From Sipunculus nudus (lineage: Eukaryota; Annelida; Sipuncula; Golfingiida; Sipunculidae), in NCBI GenBank assembly GCA_026874595.1, contig CM049306.1, positions 44,580,019 through 44,644,018 of the forward strand: DNA of 64,000 bases, given 5' to 3'. Below, one piece after another: positions 24,324-37,265 of this stretch. The stretch's first letter is position 1, and every line of letters begins with the position of its first letter. The position numbers were made by a program, and so were the translations under genes. The notes under the pieces are model-generated. The model was given only the letters and a program-made list of their open reading frames with translations, was not told where the DNA came from and ran no database searches.

Positions 24324-26206
24324 CAAGTGACCCATGGGTCATGACGCTCAGCTGACTGGGAAGAGATTCGCAAAAGGAAATTTTATCATCTGAATGGTAG
24401 TATATACCCATTAAACTGAAGCATCAAACAGATTAACCAACAGGCCAAGATTGTGTCTGTATTTATATATCTAAAAATAGAGAAAAAATGCGTAAAATAA
24501 TACAGGTGGCTCCACCAGTATGCAAAAACACATGGTCAATATCCATGCGAAGAATCATGGTGATCTATGCATTAGTTGTTTAGATTCTTCAGCTTTTGTA
24601 TCAAATTTTCGATTATTCTGAGGGATACTTCTTAGTCCTTTAGCTTGAAGGATATGGGTAACAGAGACCTAATTTCAGGTTTCCACAGACACTTTTCATG
24701 GTCTCCTTGCATAACAAGAATGAAGATTCTAGGTCCAGTTGTTACAATTTGTGCCACGTTAACAGATGACAGCATCCTTAAAGGTCTCAAAAATAGAGAA
24801 AAAAAAAAATCGAAAAATTGAATAAAATATAGGTTGCACCACAAGTCTGCAGAAACTGATGACACACTCCATAATCAATATCTATGCAAAGAATCATATT
24901 GATCTCTGCATTAGTTGTTCAGATACTTCAGCTTTTGTATATATTTTCCATTATTCTGAGGGATACTTCGGAGTCCTATAGCTTGAAGGATATGGGAAAC
25001 AGAGACCTAATTTCAGGTTTCCACAGACACTTTTCATGGGCCTCCTTGCATTACAAGAATGAAGAATCTAGGTCCAGTTGTTACGATTTGTACCCTGTTG
25101 ACAGATAACAACATCTTTAAAGGTAAAAAAAATAGAGAAAAAAAAAAATTGTAAAATTTGAAAAAAATAGAGGTGGCGCACCAAGTCTGCAGAAACTGAT
25201 GGAACATCTCATGATCAATATGTATGCCAAAAATCATGAACATCAGTGTTGTAGATATTGAGATTTTTTTTAGAGCAGTTTTTGTATCAACTTTTCATTA
25301 TTCTGGGGGGTATTTTGGAGCCATACACTTTAAAGGATATGGGTAACAGAGACCTAATTTCAGGTTTCCATGGAAACTTTTCATGGGTCTCCCTGTGTGT
25401 CAAGAATGAAGATTCTTGGTCCAGTTGTTGTGATTTGTGCCCTGTTAACAGATGTTCATATGTTTAAAGGTCTCAAAAATTGAGAAAAAAATTCTTAAAA
25501 AACATCCTAACAAAAACAGATGGTGCCACCAGTCTGCAGAAACTGATGAAACATTCAATGATCAGTATCCATGCAAACAATTATGATGATCTCTGCATTA
25601 GTGTTCAGATACTTCAGCTTTTGTATCAAATTTTCATTATTCTGAGCTGTACTTTGGAGTGCAATAGGTCATAGGATATGGGTAACAGAGACCTATTTTC
25701 AGGTTTCCATGGAGACTTTTCATGGGTCTGCCTGTGTGTCAAGAATGAAGATTCTCAGTCCAGTTTTTACGATTTGTGCCATGTTAAGAGATGTTCATAT
25801 TTTTAAAGGTCTCAAAAATAGAGAAAACAATTAGTAAAAAATCGAAAAAATACAGGTGGCGCCACCAGTCTGCAGTAACTGATGGGACATCTCATGATCA
25901 ATATGTATGCCAAAAATCATGACCATCAGTGATGTAGTTAATTAGATATTGAAGTTTTTGTATGAAGTTTTTGACTATTCTGGGGGGTACTTTGGGGCCC
26001 CATAGCTCGAAGGATATGGGTAACAGAGACCTAATTTTTGGTTTCCAAGGAGATTTTTCACGGACCTCTCAGCATAATAAGTTACAAGTTTCTAGGTCCA
26101 GCGGTTATGATTTGTGCCAGGTTAACGGACGGACGGACGGACAGACAGACGGACGACGGACAAAGGGTGATTGCTATAGCTCAGATGACTTACAGTCAGC
26201 TGAGCT
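24324..26206 (-). mobile_element. Hairpin-ended non-autonomous element, long copy (1883 bp)
   Basis: Inverted relative to the copy at 5435. On the plus strand it begins CAAGTGACCCATGGGTCATG then CGCTCAGCTGACTGGG, and ends in the hairpin AGCTCAGATGACT-TAC-AGTCAGCTGAGCT then A. Before the hairpin is a (ACGG/ACAG)n run, the complement of the GTCCGTC head. The interior is five tandem units, anchored by GGATATGGG at about 24651, 24988, 25335, 25675 and 26012, a spacing of roughly 340. Each unit carries GACCTnATTTnnGGTTTCC and a variant of GGTGGCGCCACC. No transposase-like frame was seen. Confidence 0.82.
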
Positions 26207-28256
26207 AAAAAAGGATATATTGCTGCGAGAATCAGTTGTGAGAAGGATCCTATTACATCCTTGCGCGTGTTTATTGGTACATGGGACACTCTGTGTGACT
26301 CTGTAGAACAACTCCGGACCACGTGAGAGCAACGGTCATGTGAACAGGTGATTCGTCAGCAAGGACTGTATCATGTGTAGTGATTAAAAGGACTCTGTGT
26401 TTTATTGTGCATGTCTTCAGCGATTGTTGGTGGTACGCCTCACCAGAGATTTGAAAGTAACTTCATTCTTTGTTATTACATTTTGTTTTCTTTACAAAAG
26501 TCTTAGAGTCTTTATTTTCAAGGACGTGTGTATGTGGCCAGCCAGTTTGTTTGACTGTTTAAAAAGAGCCTCGATCCCCTGCGGTGTAACATTGGAAAAC
26601 ATTGACGAAAATTCGCGTCTTCTCTTTAATATAAATGGTACCTGCCAAAATATTGCCTTGAAACCGTTGACTTGCTCCTCCTGTACACGAGTGTTAAAAA
26701 ATAGTGGATTGGGCGCGATCACAGGCGTCAATATAAACACACCGCTTGGGTCTGTGTGCACCGCCCGGGCCACAGCACCAGTCAGTCTGGTGATGCCCTG
26801 ACGGATTTGGCCCAAAACAGTTTAATACGTACATGTTCCCGCTGGCTGAAACATCGCGTGTTGTAGTGAATGAGAGAACCGATATACGGGGTTTAACTGT
26901 GCTGGGCGTCTCATTTCAACTAAGGCCCCTGGACCTATCGCACAAGTTTGTTGCGATAGGTTTTACAATGAATGTCCATTCGGCCGATGAACCGCAATGT
27001 CCATTCTGCAGAGATATGGCAAAAGATATGAATGTCCATATACGGACTAGTTTGGACCAGTCACTTTTTGGGATCGGTTGCGGACCTCCGGTCACGCGGC
27101 CTTGTTATGGTAAACAGACACACGTGGACTGTGCTTACTCACAACGCAAAATCATAACACAGTGTTAAACAGCCCGAGGTACTGAGACTGGGTGCTTAGA
27201 TGGTTTTTCTGGGAAACTGTTGTATAAAGCAAAACTGAACTCATGGTGTGAGAGAATAGACAATATTTCTCCTGATAATGCCTATGCTTATATAATATAT
27301 ATTTTCTGTATAAGATGTACTATTTTAATATAGTATTAATTTAATATATGAATTTCATTATTTAAAAGTAATATTAAAGTGTCACATAAAAATGAAATTA
27401 AACTTCATAAATATACATAACATCAGCAAGAAAACTGTACCAGGATATATTTTAGGGATTTAATTTTTTTATTAATGGCTTCTGGTTTGATATTGGAAAG
27501 AGGTTTGCCTGGGATCCTACCTTTAATTTATAAAATGGTATTCGATAAATGACATTTACGCTTTTTTAAACCCTATTGTTGTATTAATGTAGCTATAATC
27601 ATTCTTAATAATATTATTTATTGTAATATATATATAGTTCAACTTTTCCATTAACAATTAACTGTGAATAGTATTGTTTTGTGATGTGTTTAATAAACTT
27701 TAAAAACCTTGGGTAAATTCTCCACCCCCCCCCCCCCCCCCCCATGTGCATAAGGGCGGCTCATTGGTTAAGCTCACATTGAAAAATATATGCGATAAAT
27801 GTCAGAACAGATTGCGCCCCTTCAACCAAAACTATTGTGAAATTTCACTGCAAAGGACGCTTTGGTATTCACAGAGCTGTGTTACTTTCAAATCTGACTT
27901 CAAAGTGATTTTTTTTGGTGTGATAAAAAAATCCTCCTAACAAAATGATATATATTTTCTGTGATATGACATTTTGCTTTGTACAGGCACTAATATTGAC
28001 AAACAGATGGGCGATGTTAAAGGAAAATGCAGATACACTCTTACCCGACATCCCTGGTCCTATTCATTGTACAATATACTGTAGACGCAGCCATGGGAAC
28101 AAGGAAGCCGGCCGGCATTCCTAACTGCCTTATCATTAATTACGACCGATTTCCTTACTATTCATTTAATATAAAGTCATTCATAAGCAATCATATATCT
28201 CATTCGAAATACCATTCATTAACCATCTTCTTATCATATATTATAAGCCAAAAAAA
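26207..28256. other. Unrecognised stretch with two open frames
   Basis: Open frames on the plus strand at 26397-26801 and 26833-27168 (different frames) have no signal peptide, motif or family I can name, and no clear splice sites link them. Base composition between about 26500 and 27170 is more balanced than the flanks, so an exon of an unknown gene is possible. A poly-C run lies at 27725-27743. Nothing else was recognised. Confidence 0.3.
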
Positions 28257-28500
28257 AAGTATGGTTCTAAGGCACTATTTTCTGAAATGAGTGCGGGCGG
28301 GAGATATTTTAATTTTACCTTTTTTTGTATGTGTCGATAAGAATGTCATATGATCAGGGAACAGCATGAATTAACAGAATTTATTTTGCTAAACAGGTAA
28401 GAGCACTACATAAAAAAGGAAATCTGAGAAAAACTGTATTGTTTTATCATCTTAACTGCGGGGGTGGTGGGGATGGGGAGGGGGTGGAGGCGATCGGGTC
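28257..28500 (+). mobile_element. Poly-G MITE family, copy 2
   Basis: AAGTATGGTTCTAAGGCAC, GTGCGGGCGGGAG, TTTTTTTGTATG, ATGTCATATGATCAGGGAA and CTAAACAGGTAAGAGCACTAC follow the family order. The usual poly-G position is replaced by a longer G-rich stretch (28456-28490). The right terminal repeat is not recognisable. Confidence 0.75.
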
Positions 28501-31500
28501 GGAATTTTGTATGACATTATAATAATTTTATAGTTACTAAACTATAATATAGAAACTGAATATTTATACCTGAATTACTGTCAAAATAAAAATTTATCAA
28601 TTTAGGGGAATTTGTTAAGCATAGGTTTTTACATGGACATAAGGCGGTTGATACATCACCTTTTAAATGTGACCTTTTCGTGTGACTTTGGAATTTTTTT
28701 TAAAACTTTTTTTAGTACTACTGAAATTATTATTACATTAGAAAATTCTCAGGAACTGTTTGAAGCATAAAATAAATGAAATTTCTTAATTAAAATATCT
28801 AGTCTTTCAACATTACACAAGTCTGTTTGTGACGTTTCAACTTATTTATCGTATAAGTTAACAGGGTTTCTTTGAACACTATAAAGCGCCAAATTGGAAT
28901 ATGCATCTTAGGGCACACCACTCCCCCTCTTTTCAGTATTTTTATCTGTAAAGATAGCTGCAATAGAAATGGAATAATTTAATAAAAGTTAAAAACTCTA
29001 CATGCAGTTAGTGTGCCATAAACTTTGATAAAGAAACACATGCAGCAATGCATGCTAAAGACAGGATTTCGTAAATCTTTTAGTGTTTTATTTTTCTTTG
29101 CCATTTGGTATATATAAGATTTTATTTGAAGCTATTTAAGGGAAAGTATACACTCCTGTGTAATCATCTACGTTTAATAATAAGGCAGTAGTAGTTCTAA
29201 AAAATATCACCAAGATTACCATTGACTTAAGAAGAAAGACATTTCTGGCAGACAATATTGGCAGAATTTAGTATTCTGTCACAAAATAAACTATATATTA
29301 CTTGTGAGGATAAAAAATACATATATTAGATTATATACCTTTTGATATTTACTTTTTACTGATATATTATTAATCTTATAAATAATGTCTATATTGATTT
29401 ATGATGCGCAGCATAAGGTCCTTCTTTGGTATTTCTCAGTGAGAATTCGTGAGATATCTTTCGTCAAAAGAGTGCGTCTTTTCAGCTACATGCATGTGGT
29501 TATATTTTCTTATTATTATTGCTAGAAAACTTTTTGTTGTGTTTTTAAATGCTCACTGTGTTCACACGTTTTCCGACCGAGACATACCCTTGTAGATTAA
29601 TATCGCAGATATTTTTGGTTCAAATTAACCCTTATGTGGGACCTCTTTGAACATTGGTAAAAAATAAATGTAAATATAATTGATAAGCTAAATAAAAAAT
29701 CAAAGATGGGATATATTTAGTATGGCTTACCGCTATATATTACAGGTCCGACCTTCAATTTGTCTTAAGGGGTAACAGTTAAAAGCTTTATAACTTTGTT
29801 CAACGAAGCCCCAATTTACGGTACATTATATGTTCTACTTTCGTATTCGCTTCTCTGTAAGTACAGCATTTTATTATGCAACTGCATTACATCTATTATG
29901 AGTAGACCCGCAACGAATATGTTGTCACCTTGTAAATGGCTGTAAACGGAAATTGTATAGGTTTTATAGACTGGTACCCAGCGACAACCATATCACATGT
30001 TCGCAAAAAATATGTACTGGTTTACTCGTTTAGGGTGCAAAGCAGTTGCAAACAAAGGTCCCATCTTGTGTTTTTCGGTATAAAAACATTACTGGGAAGC
30101 AATATTCTCCAGTTTAGCTCTCATTAAATGTTAGGCTAATATTTATATAATTGCCTGGAAACTGTTTAAGCCAATATTTATGCTTATATGGAATATGCGC
30201 CAGATGAAGAACCCCGGCGTAGTTTTTCCTGGTTTACTCACATGTCACTATATATACATTAATGATTTTTCCGCAAGCTTGCTCTCAACTATTGTCCACG
30301 AAATCTTGTGATTGTAGCCAACATTACCTTCAGTGTATTACCTTTGATCTTATTGACATTGTCAACATGCAATGGCAAAAGCAATACTGGCCCTCGAAAC
30401 TAGAGAACTTACTGGCTTCCTGGACCTTGCCAATTAATGAAACACGAGCAGGAATCACGTATTAATTTAGAAGCAAACTTGATGTTAGAATGGTATTGTT
30501 AGTTTAGTCATTTAAACTAACTACAGAGCTACATATGGGGTTTATACTTAAGGTTGACGCCCAATCACGTGAGCAAACTATTCTAAGGAAACCAACATTT
30601 TTAAATGAAAAGTTAGTATAATTGCCTTTGAGAATGATTTGTGTGGCACAGAAACACGCAGTCATAGGAACCAAACTACTTGAGACCAGCTTTTCCCACT
30701 GATATAGAAAGACAAAGTAAAATATTCAAAACCATGATTTTAGAACTAGGACTGCTTTAAAATAAAAATGAATTGTTGATAAAATGAACCGTATTCGTTG
30801 TTGTCTCGAAAGGATTTTATTTGCATAAGTGTTGAAAGCAGTGGGCAGGCTGCCAGGTGTATTTTCAATCCTGCCCGTCATGGTAATAATGGCACAGAAT
30901 AAACTGCCAATTTTATCTGTCACTTAAATATAGGTGTATATTTCAATGCGACATGTTCATTGACTTTTTTTAGCCCAGGTCGCTTTAATGTAACAAGATC
31001 AGATCCAAATTATTTTTTAAATAAATATTAAGCGCAATATTCAATAAATTACTATATATATGAAATCCCACTGTACAGATATGCCAGTATATTGGCAATC
31101 CATCCAATTCCTTCATTATTCTGTCTGGTCTTGGTTACCCTGGTGTTTGTTAGACTGCATTCTCCCAGGGGCTTCTCTTTTTATATCGATGGTGACATTT
31201 TCAAATCCGGTTTTTATCCCAAATCAAGTAAATTATTGATGCAGTTTGCAATTACAAAAATGACAAAAACAAAAACACAGTGAATTAAAGGATCCTCGAA
31301 TCCAGGGTAACCGTGATCACCCGACTCAGTATGGATTAGGTATAAAAATGATAGGGTAATACATCATCTACATAGACTCACTTATGTCAGATATGTCGGG
31401 GGGGGGGGGGGGGGGGGGGGGGATATTAACCAGGCACGTTTTGCTCCCTAAAGGGTCCTTCAGAATCGTCTTGATCACCTTTGACGCCATCTGGTGTTCA

Positions 31501-32138
31501 TTTAGTAAAACAAAGTGCTAGAAATTTTCTGGGAATATCCTCGCAAAAAATGACTGAAGGTAGGGGTAATTTTTACACTACAAAATAAAGAATTTTTGTC
31601 GTAGCTCCACTCTAATGTTAAGGATATATTAATATATAAAGGTAAAAAAAAAAGAAAATCTCATTCTTTGAGCGACGCTTCTGGTTAATTTCAATTTTTA
31701 CTCCAAAGCTTATAAAAATAAGAGCTACTAATAGAGTATAAGGGGTGGGGAGGGGGGCACCCTGCCACAATTAAATAAGTGTGCCTGCTTTGCTAGTACA
31801 CTTTATGAATACTCGAACATGCAGACCTATAGGGAATTAAGAAAGCGACACTATGCAGAAACACAAATCCGTGTAATACGCCTCGTAACTTAGCGTATTT
31901 TATTATATATCAATTTTTGGGGTCTAAAAAGAAGGGGGGGGGGGGGGGCGTCACCACCCTGTCGGGGGGAACCCTGCATGGGAGCGATTTATCTATATAT
32001 CGCTTCATGATTATGGAATTCTGTTCTTGCATAATAAACTTCAGAATCTATGGTCCTGATTCACTTGTTTTATTGAATTGATGTCAGATCTATAATTTCT
32101 TTCTCAAGTAAGATTTTCTTTTTTTGGATGGAAGTCGA
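28501..32138. other. Non-coding stretch, AT-rich with poly-G runs
   Basis: No gene, RNA or element with clear ends was recognised. A run of 25 G occupies 31398-31422 and a shorter one about 31937-31948. Open frames are short and unsupported on both strands. Confidence 0.6.
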
Positions 32139-32621
32139 TTCAAGAATAAACCGTAGAGTACCGTGCGGTTTTAGGAACCGCAGGAATACTTAAGCCACGG
32201 TCACAACCCGCTGCGGTCACCGCACACCGTAGATCACCGTTCGGTTTTTGAAACCACAGGAAAACTTATGCGGCCGACGTGCGGGAACGGCACGGTGTCT
32301 TCCTCATTCTCACTGCCATTGCACGGTAAAGTAAGCTTACCCTGCGGACGCCGCAAGCTAACCTTGCGGAAGCTGCAAAGACCTCTTACGATAGCCGCTG
32401 GTACGCCGTAAATCTCTCGGGTAGCGGAGTAGGTTGATGCACGGCCGCCGCATCAACTTAAGTGCTTACGCTAATGTCAGTTACGGTCGTTGCGGAGCCC
32501 CTGCGGCCTTTGAAAAACGCAGGGTTGCCATGCGTCTACCGCACGGAATAGCCAAAAACACTCGCCGTACGGCGACCGTATCCCGGTCGTGACCGAGGCT
32601 AAAGAGGACCTTTTCAAGAAT
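32139..32621. repeat. GC-rich block of CCGCAG/CCGCACGGT motifs, possible transposon
   Basis: In otherwise AT-rich DNA, 32148-32612 is packed with CTGCGG, CCGCACGG, CGGTCACCG and CGGAAGC-like words on both strands. The 9-base word TTCAAGAAT flanks it at 32139-32147 and 32613-32621. A 9-base duplication would fit a Mutator-like element, but no convincing terminal inverted repeat was found. The open frame crossing its right edge on the minus strand (32481-32852) is taken as a by-product. Confidence 0.45.
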
Positions 32622-33239
32622 TTTCTGACTTTTCATCATTCGATAAATTCCTGGAAGGACTAAACATTTTCCAAATGACATAGAAGGTTGACTAAAGGCG
32701 TGTAAAAAGTGGCTGTATACGGATACTATGGCAGCGGCACGTGCTTGCGTGACAACAGTTGATATGCATGGTAGATCTTGGAATGGCACATTTCTCTTCA
32801 AGTACAGATGCAACTGTCTCGCGTGTTCCTGTAGTGTAACCATAATCCGCAAGCTGCACGGCGTCTATCATTGATATAATAAGTTATTTACAATGGCCTT
32901 GAGGTACTGCAATCATTTATCTACCTTTGGCACAAACAATTCACTCAGGGACAAAAGCTTCATACGACATGGATATGTTTTCAAAGGACTTACTAAAGGT
33001 CCCTTATGTCATAGGTTTTAAAAAATATGTTTCTATAAGGAAGGTGTTTACTTCGATTTGTTAAAAATTAGATTCATTTATCCTCTACCCTTTATAATCA
33101 TTCTCTCCCTTGAAATATAAGGATACCATAAAAGCAAAATAAAGGCGAACAAGAGTGGATAGAATGGGCAATCTAAAAAACCCTTTCGGTCTAATCATAG
33201 ACGCTTGAGGCATGGATTGAGTGGCAAGGGGAAATAGAG

Positions 33240-34046
33240 TTACATGTGTTACATATTAGAATGAATGTCTGCCATGTGAACATGATTGTAGGTGGCGCCA
33301 CCTGTTATTTGAACGAGAAAGTATCTAAGATGTATACACATGCAAAATTTCAGGTTGAAAAGTCAAACCACTGCAGAGATATGAGTGATTTTATCCCACA
33401 GCAGACAAACAGATGGGTGCTGTGCAAAAATGGCTGCAGGAGGCGCCACCATTTCTGTGTATGTTATAAAGCTATCCAAGGGCTACATTTGTGTAAAATA
33501 TTTTTCCTGATTTGTCGAACGGTTCCCGAGATATGAACTTGGATGTCTGCAGCGTGAACGTAAATGTAGGTGGCGCCACCTCTCATAAAATCAAGAAAGT
33601 TATCTAGGATGTATACGCATGCTGAATTTCAGGTGAATTAGTCAAACCACTGCAGAGATATGAGTGATTTTATCCCAAGACAGATGAACAGATGGACACT
33701 GTGCAAAAATGGCTGGAGGTTGCGCCACCATTTTTGTGTATGTTATAAAGCTATCCAAGGGCTACATTTGTACAAACTTTTTTTCCTGATCGGTTCCCGA
33801 GATATGTGGGTTTATGTGTGGAAACAGACACACAAACGGACGCTGGGCAAAGAGGAAAGGTCAGAGATCAAGGCCAATTGGTTAGGCACCAGTTCACATG
33901 TGACCCGATAATTGGTGTAAGTTTCGGAAAAATCCGCCCTGTAGTCTCAGAGGAGTTCTCCGGAAACGAACGCGGCGGCGGCGGCGGAGGCGGCGGAACC
34001 CGGTCAAAAACATAGTATCCGCAAAACTTCGTTTTGGCGGGTACAA
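33240..34046 (+). repeat. GCC-rich interspersed repeat with 278-bp tandem units
   Basis: GGTGGCGCCACC occurs at 33291-33302 and 33569-33580, giving a unit of 278 bases that repeats CACTGCAGAGATATGAGTGA and GCTATCCAAGGGCTACATTT. The last part carries CCCGAGATATGTGGGTTTATG, a GGAAAGGTCAGAG stretch, a GGC-triplet run (33971-33999) and the end GGCGGGTACAAT. The copy at 3283-3548 is the same 3' part in the other orientation. Frames running through the GGC run read as poly-glycine but show no protein-level conservation. Confidence 0.75.
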
Positions 34047-34142
34047 TAAATGAAATCTAACGAGTCAAAGCAGCATATATTAACCAAGGTCACACCTTCA
34101 ACATTATAATCTCACTTCGTTAAGCCATTCTTCTTGCACAAT

Positions 34143-34376
34143 CAGGGGCGGATCCAGGATTTAGGAAAAGGGGGGGGGGGGGGTTCCACCCAGGAGGACT
34201 AATGAAAATCCTAAAAAAAAGGTCATCAGGTCTGGAAAAGAGGGGGGGGGGGGGGTGTCCAGGCCGCAAAGTTTCGTCTAAAACCCCTTAAAAAGGTTGC
34301 TTCGGGTGAAAAAGGTGGGGGGGGGGGGGGGGGGGGTCCGGCCCCCTGGACCCCCCTCCCCCTGGATCCGCTTCTG
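34143..34376. mobile_element. MITE with CAGGGGCGGATCCAGG ends
   Basis: CAGGGGCGGATCCAGG at the left and CCTGGATCCGCTTCTG at the right are inverted repeats with two mismatches. ACAAT flanks both ends. The interior holds three poly-G runs (about 34171-34184, 34242-34255 and 34317-34336). About 234 bases, with no coding capacity. Confidence 0.75.
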
Positions 34377-34576
34377 ACAATGGTCTTACTGTCAACCTCA
34401 ATGATGTGGTTACAACTAGTATAAGCTATAAATGGTTAAACCGATTTGTCAAGCCAAAATTTTTGTGAGACTGAAAGAACATGTAACACTTACATTTAAG
34501 AACCTGCCGGGATGAAGTTTAAGTATTTATATAGGCTTTACAGATATGTAGGATAGGATAGGGACTGCATTGGTTA

Positions 34577-34988
34577 TTGTGGTTAGCTTCATATTCGCGA
34601 GGTAAAATGTTCGCGATTTCTACGGTTTCTTTGTTTCGCGAGGGTTCCATTTTCGCAATCTTACCATGCAGTAACTTGTGCTTTGTATTTTCATTACCAC
34701 AGGTTTTGACGGGGATCCACGGGTAGAAATTCCTGTCTCCTATAGACAGGTAATATGAAAGTCTTATATTGTTTATGATATCAATCTTTCGCTTTCAACT
34801 TTTAAACCTACTTGCGTGGTCGCGTGAACGAAAGACATAATATGTGAACAAAGATATATTTCAAATGCCCGTTTATCTGCATACATAAGACGTCTTATTT
34901 ACAAAGGTTTCATTTTCGCGTTGATTTCCAATTCGCGAATTTTTTATAACTTTTTGAACCTCGCGAACAGGAAACAACCACAGTGTAT
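34577..34988. mobile_element. MITE with TGTGGTT and TTCGCGAGG ends
   Basis: The left end reads TTGTGGTTAGCTTC then ATTCGCGAGGT. The right end, read on the other strand, reads CACTGTGGTTGTTTCC then GTTCGCGAGGTT. Internal TTCGCG words repeat on both strands. A related short stretch with TTCGCGAGGGTTTTA is at about 8984-9005. About 410 bases and non-coding. Confidence 0.65.
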
Positions 34989-35580
34989 AAGAAGATGTAC
35001 TAGGCGCCGGCAGGTCCCGGTTTCGAAACGATTCGTCCCCTCAGAAGCAAAACACTGAATCTCGATTTTACCTCAAATTTCCCTACTTCCTCAACTATAG
35101 TGTTTAATTCTGGATTATTTCTAGCCCCATATATGTATAACATGAATTCCAGAGGGTTTATAGTCCGCTGTTTTACCTTCCTTTTCTATAGAATTCATGA
35201 GATTTCTGACTTACTGCTTTTAAATATTATTGAACTCTATGCTTTTCATATAAATGAAATTTCTTATAACACCTCTTGTTTATATACAAGCTATTTGTAA
35301 ACAAACAGAAAAGTATATAACCTAAGTTGGTCGTTGCGTATATGTGGAGGTTAAAATGTCACGATAAAGTTGCAAAGACGACCCTGTTAAATCTCTATTT
35401 TTCATGAGACATCACGTCAGATGTTCTTGTTGAATGTTTTTTTGGATTATTTTGGCGCTCTCGACGTCATAAACAGGTTGAAACAAAAAATAAAACAAAC
35501 AGCCTGTGATCGGAGGGATCGGCGTTTTCTTACCTATTTTTATTGGAGTATCAAGTGACTTTTTGAGTTATGCCAAAAAA

Positions 35581-35850
35581 AGAGTATGTTTCTCAGGTAC
35601 CGCCCGGTTCATTTTTAACCCCCCCCCCCCCCCCCAATACAAAAAAATTTTATTTTTATTTTCATCTTTCCAGAAGATAAAAATTCTATAATACATTTTG
35701 ATAAGATTTCCTTTGTTTTGTAGTGCTTTTACCTGTTTAGCAAACAATTTCTGTTATCATCGTGCTTTTCCCATCGAAACATACAAAAAAGGTAAAAAAG
35801 TCGCCCGCCCGCACTGATTTTTGCAAAAGAATGCCTGAGAACCATACCTT
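35581..35850 (-). mobile_element. Poly-G MITE family, copy 3
   Basis: The family in reverse: ATGCCTGAGAACCATACCTT at the right end, GCCCGCCCGCACTGA, GTGCTTTTACCTGTTTAGC and TCTTTCCAGAAGATAAAAA. At the left end, AGAGTATGTTTCTCAGG is the partner inverted repeat. A run of 17 C (35619-35635) occupies the poly-G position. Confidence 0.82.
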
Positions 35851-37039
35851 TTTTTTACCGTAATAGATATCGGAATGGTCCCACTAATATTATAATAACA
35901 AACAATGCTTACCGTATAATTTTACCTTTAGCTTGATTCAACAAACGGATGCCACTGACGGTACGATACCCATCCTTAGAGTTTAAACAAAGGAAAGAGT
36001 CTAAACAAATATGAAAACTCAACTTCGATGTACTTTGCTCTCGGAAAACCTGGAGGAATCCCCACATATGTTTGTGTTCACAAACACACAAAATTACTTT
36101 TTTTGTTGCCTTTGATTTAGATAATCATATAAATAATAATAATCAAATAATATAATCCCTTATAATCATTTATGATATGATCATGAATGGCCATTACTTA
36201 TAATACACTGACCAGACTTGGTTCAGAGTAAATAGTTTTCACTGCAAAATAATAGCAATCCCTGCCGCAACAAGTAAAGTATGATAAATACCTAGACCTT
36301 TTTTTTCACCTCAGCAGCGCCGCCTGCTATTTGCGACTGAGATTTGATGTCCGGGTCCGTTATATCAAGTCGATGTCCATGTCAGAGCCCCTAGCCTATA
36401 TTCCATTTCATTTGACAAAACCAACAATACTGCATCATTAGACACGCAATGCGCTTGCCCACAGAAAGGGGCTCTTCTTATATTTCGAATCCCTTTGCGC
36501 GTTTTTTTTTTTTTTATTTCAACTTCAGGAGAGCCGAGGACGTCGGTGTAGTGGTTACCAGTAGACGTATATAGCCATTGTGTCCGCAAAATCAAAATCT
36601 CCTGGAACAGACAAAATATTATACTGTTTAAAGAGTCCACCACAAGAAATCCCATACGAAAAAAAAAACATTTTAAAACAGAAACGGCATTACACACACA
36701 CCATCACCCCCACACACCCTATCACATACAAACACACACACACACACACACATGGTGTTTCATATGTTACCCTGATGTTATTGCTTATGTTCTTATTTTC
36801 AATAAGACTAACGACAGTGTACAAATTAGGCAAAACCAATTATTCACGGTCACGTTCCTAAGTAATATTATATTATTTCAGGACAAAAAATTTCATAATA
36901 TTTTGACAGCTTATACGTCGCTAGCTTAAGACCGGAGATAACATAATATTTTGAACATTACACTTGTCATAGAATACCTTTTGGTATAAACATCTTGGGG
37001 GCATAATAACCTTGGGGTAATATTAAATATAAACTTATT
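35851..37039. other. Non-coding stretch
   Basis: A short (AC)n run lies at about 36731-36751. On the minus strand an open segment of about 50 bases (35933-35982) is bounded by an AG and by GTAAAA. In the right phase it would give a short tail and stop for paralog B, but the evidence is too thin to annotate. Nothing else was recognised. Confidence 0.4.
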
Positions 37040-37265
37040 TATTTTTTCAAGGACTGTACAAATAGTTCTTAATCGCGGCACTCTCCATGGCTCAGATTGT
37101 GGCGTTCGGTAGACTGTATAGGTGGAGGAAACCGGAGAACCCGGAGAAAACTAACGGCCTTGGACGGGCAACTGCAACCCACTCTCATAGCCACGCCGGG
37201 AATCGAACCCGGGTCGCCAGCGGAGAGAACCGAGCGTTAAACATTTTACCCTTCGGTTGTCCTGG
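37040..37265 (-). repeat. tRNA-derived SINE fragment
   Basis: On the minus strand, GGGTTCGATTCCCGGCGTG resembles a tRNA T-arm with an RNA polymerase III B box. It is followed by the conserved-looking stretch GTTTTCTCCGGGTTCTCCGG then TTTCCTCCACC, typical of molluscan and other invertebrate SINEs as I recall. The A-box half is degenerate (AGGACAACCGAAGGG). It is not a functional tRNA, because no cloverleaf could be completed. Confidence 0.6.

Noticed and set aside
26397-27168. A new gene from two plus-strand frames
   Set aside because: The frames differ, no splice junction joins them well, the minus strand is also open over part of the region, and no family was recognised; left as an unrecognised stretch.
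3312-34015. Matching 69 to 73-codon frames with a poly-glycine end in the two GCC-rich repeat copies (3312-3533 minus and 33806-34015 plus)
   Set aside because: The start is GTG rather than ATG, the codon differences are not biased to silent sites, and the likeness is explained by the repeats being DNA copies.
35933-35982. Last exon of paralog B on the minus strand
   Set aside because: An AG acceptor and an in-phase stop exist, but the encoded residues do not resemble the proposed last exon of paralog A and the site is more than 2 kb away; too weak to annotate.
37180-37230. tRNA gene suggested by GGGTTCGATTCCCGG on the minus strand
   Set aside because: The A box, anticodon arm and acceptor pairing could not be completed; the sequence fits a tRNA-derived SINE.
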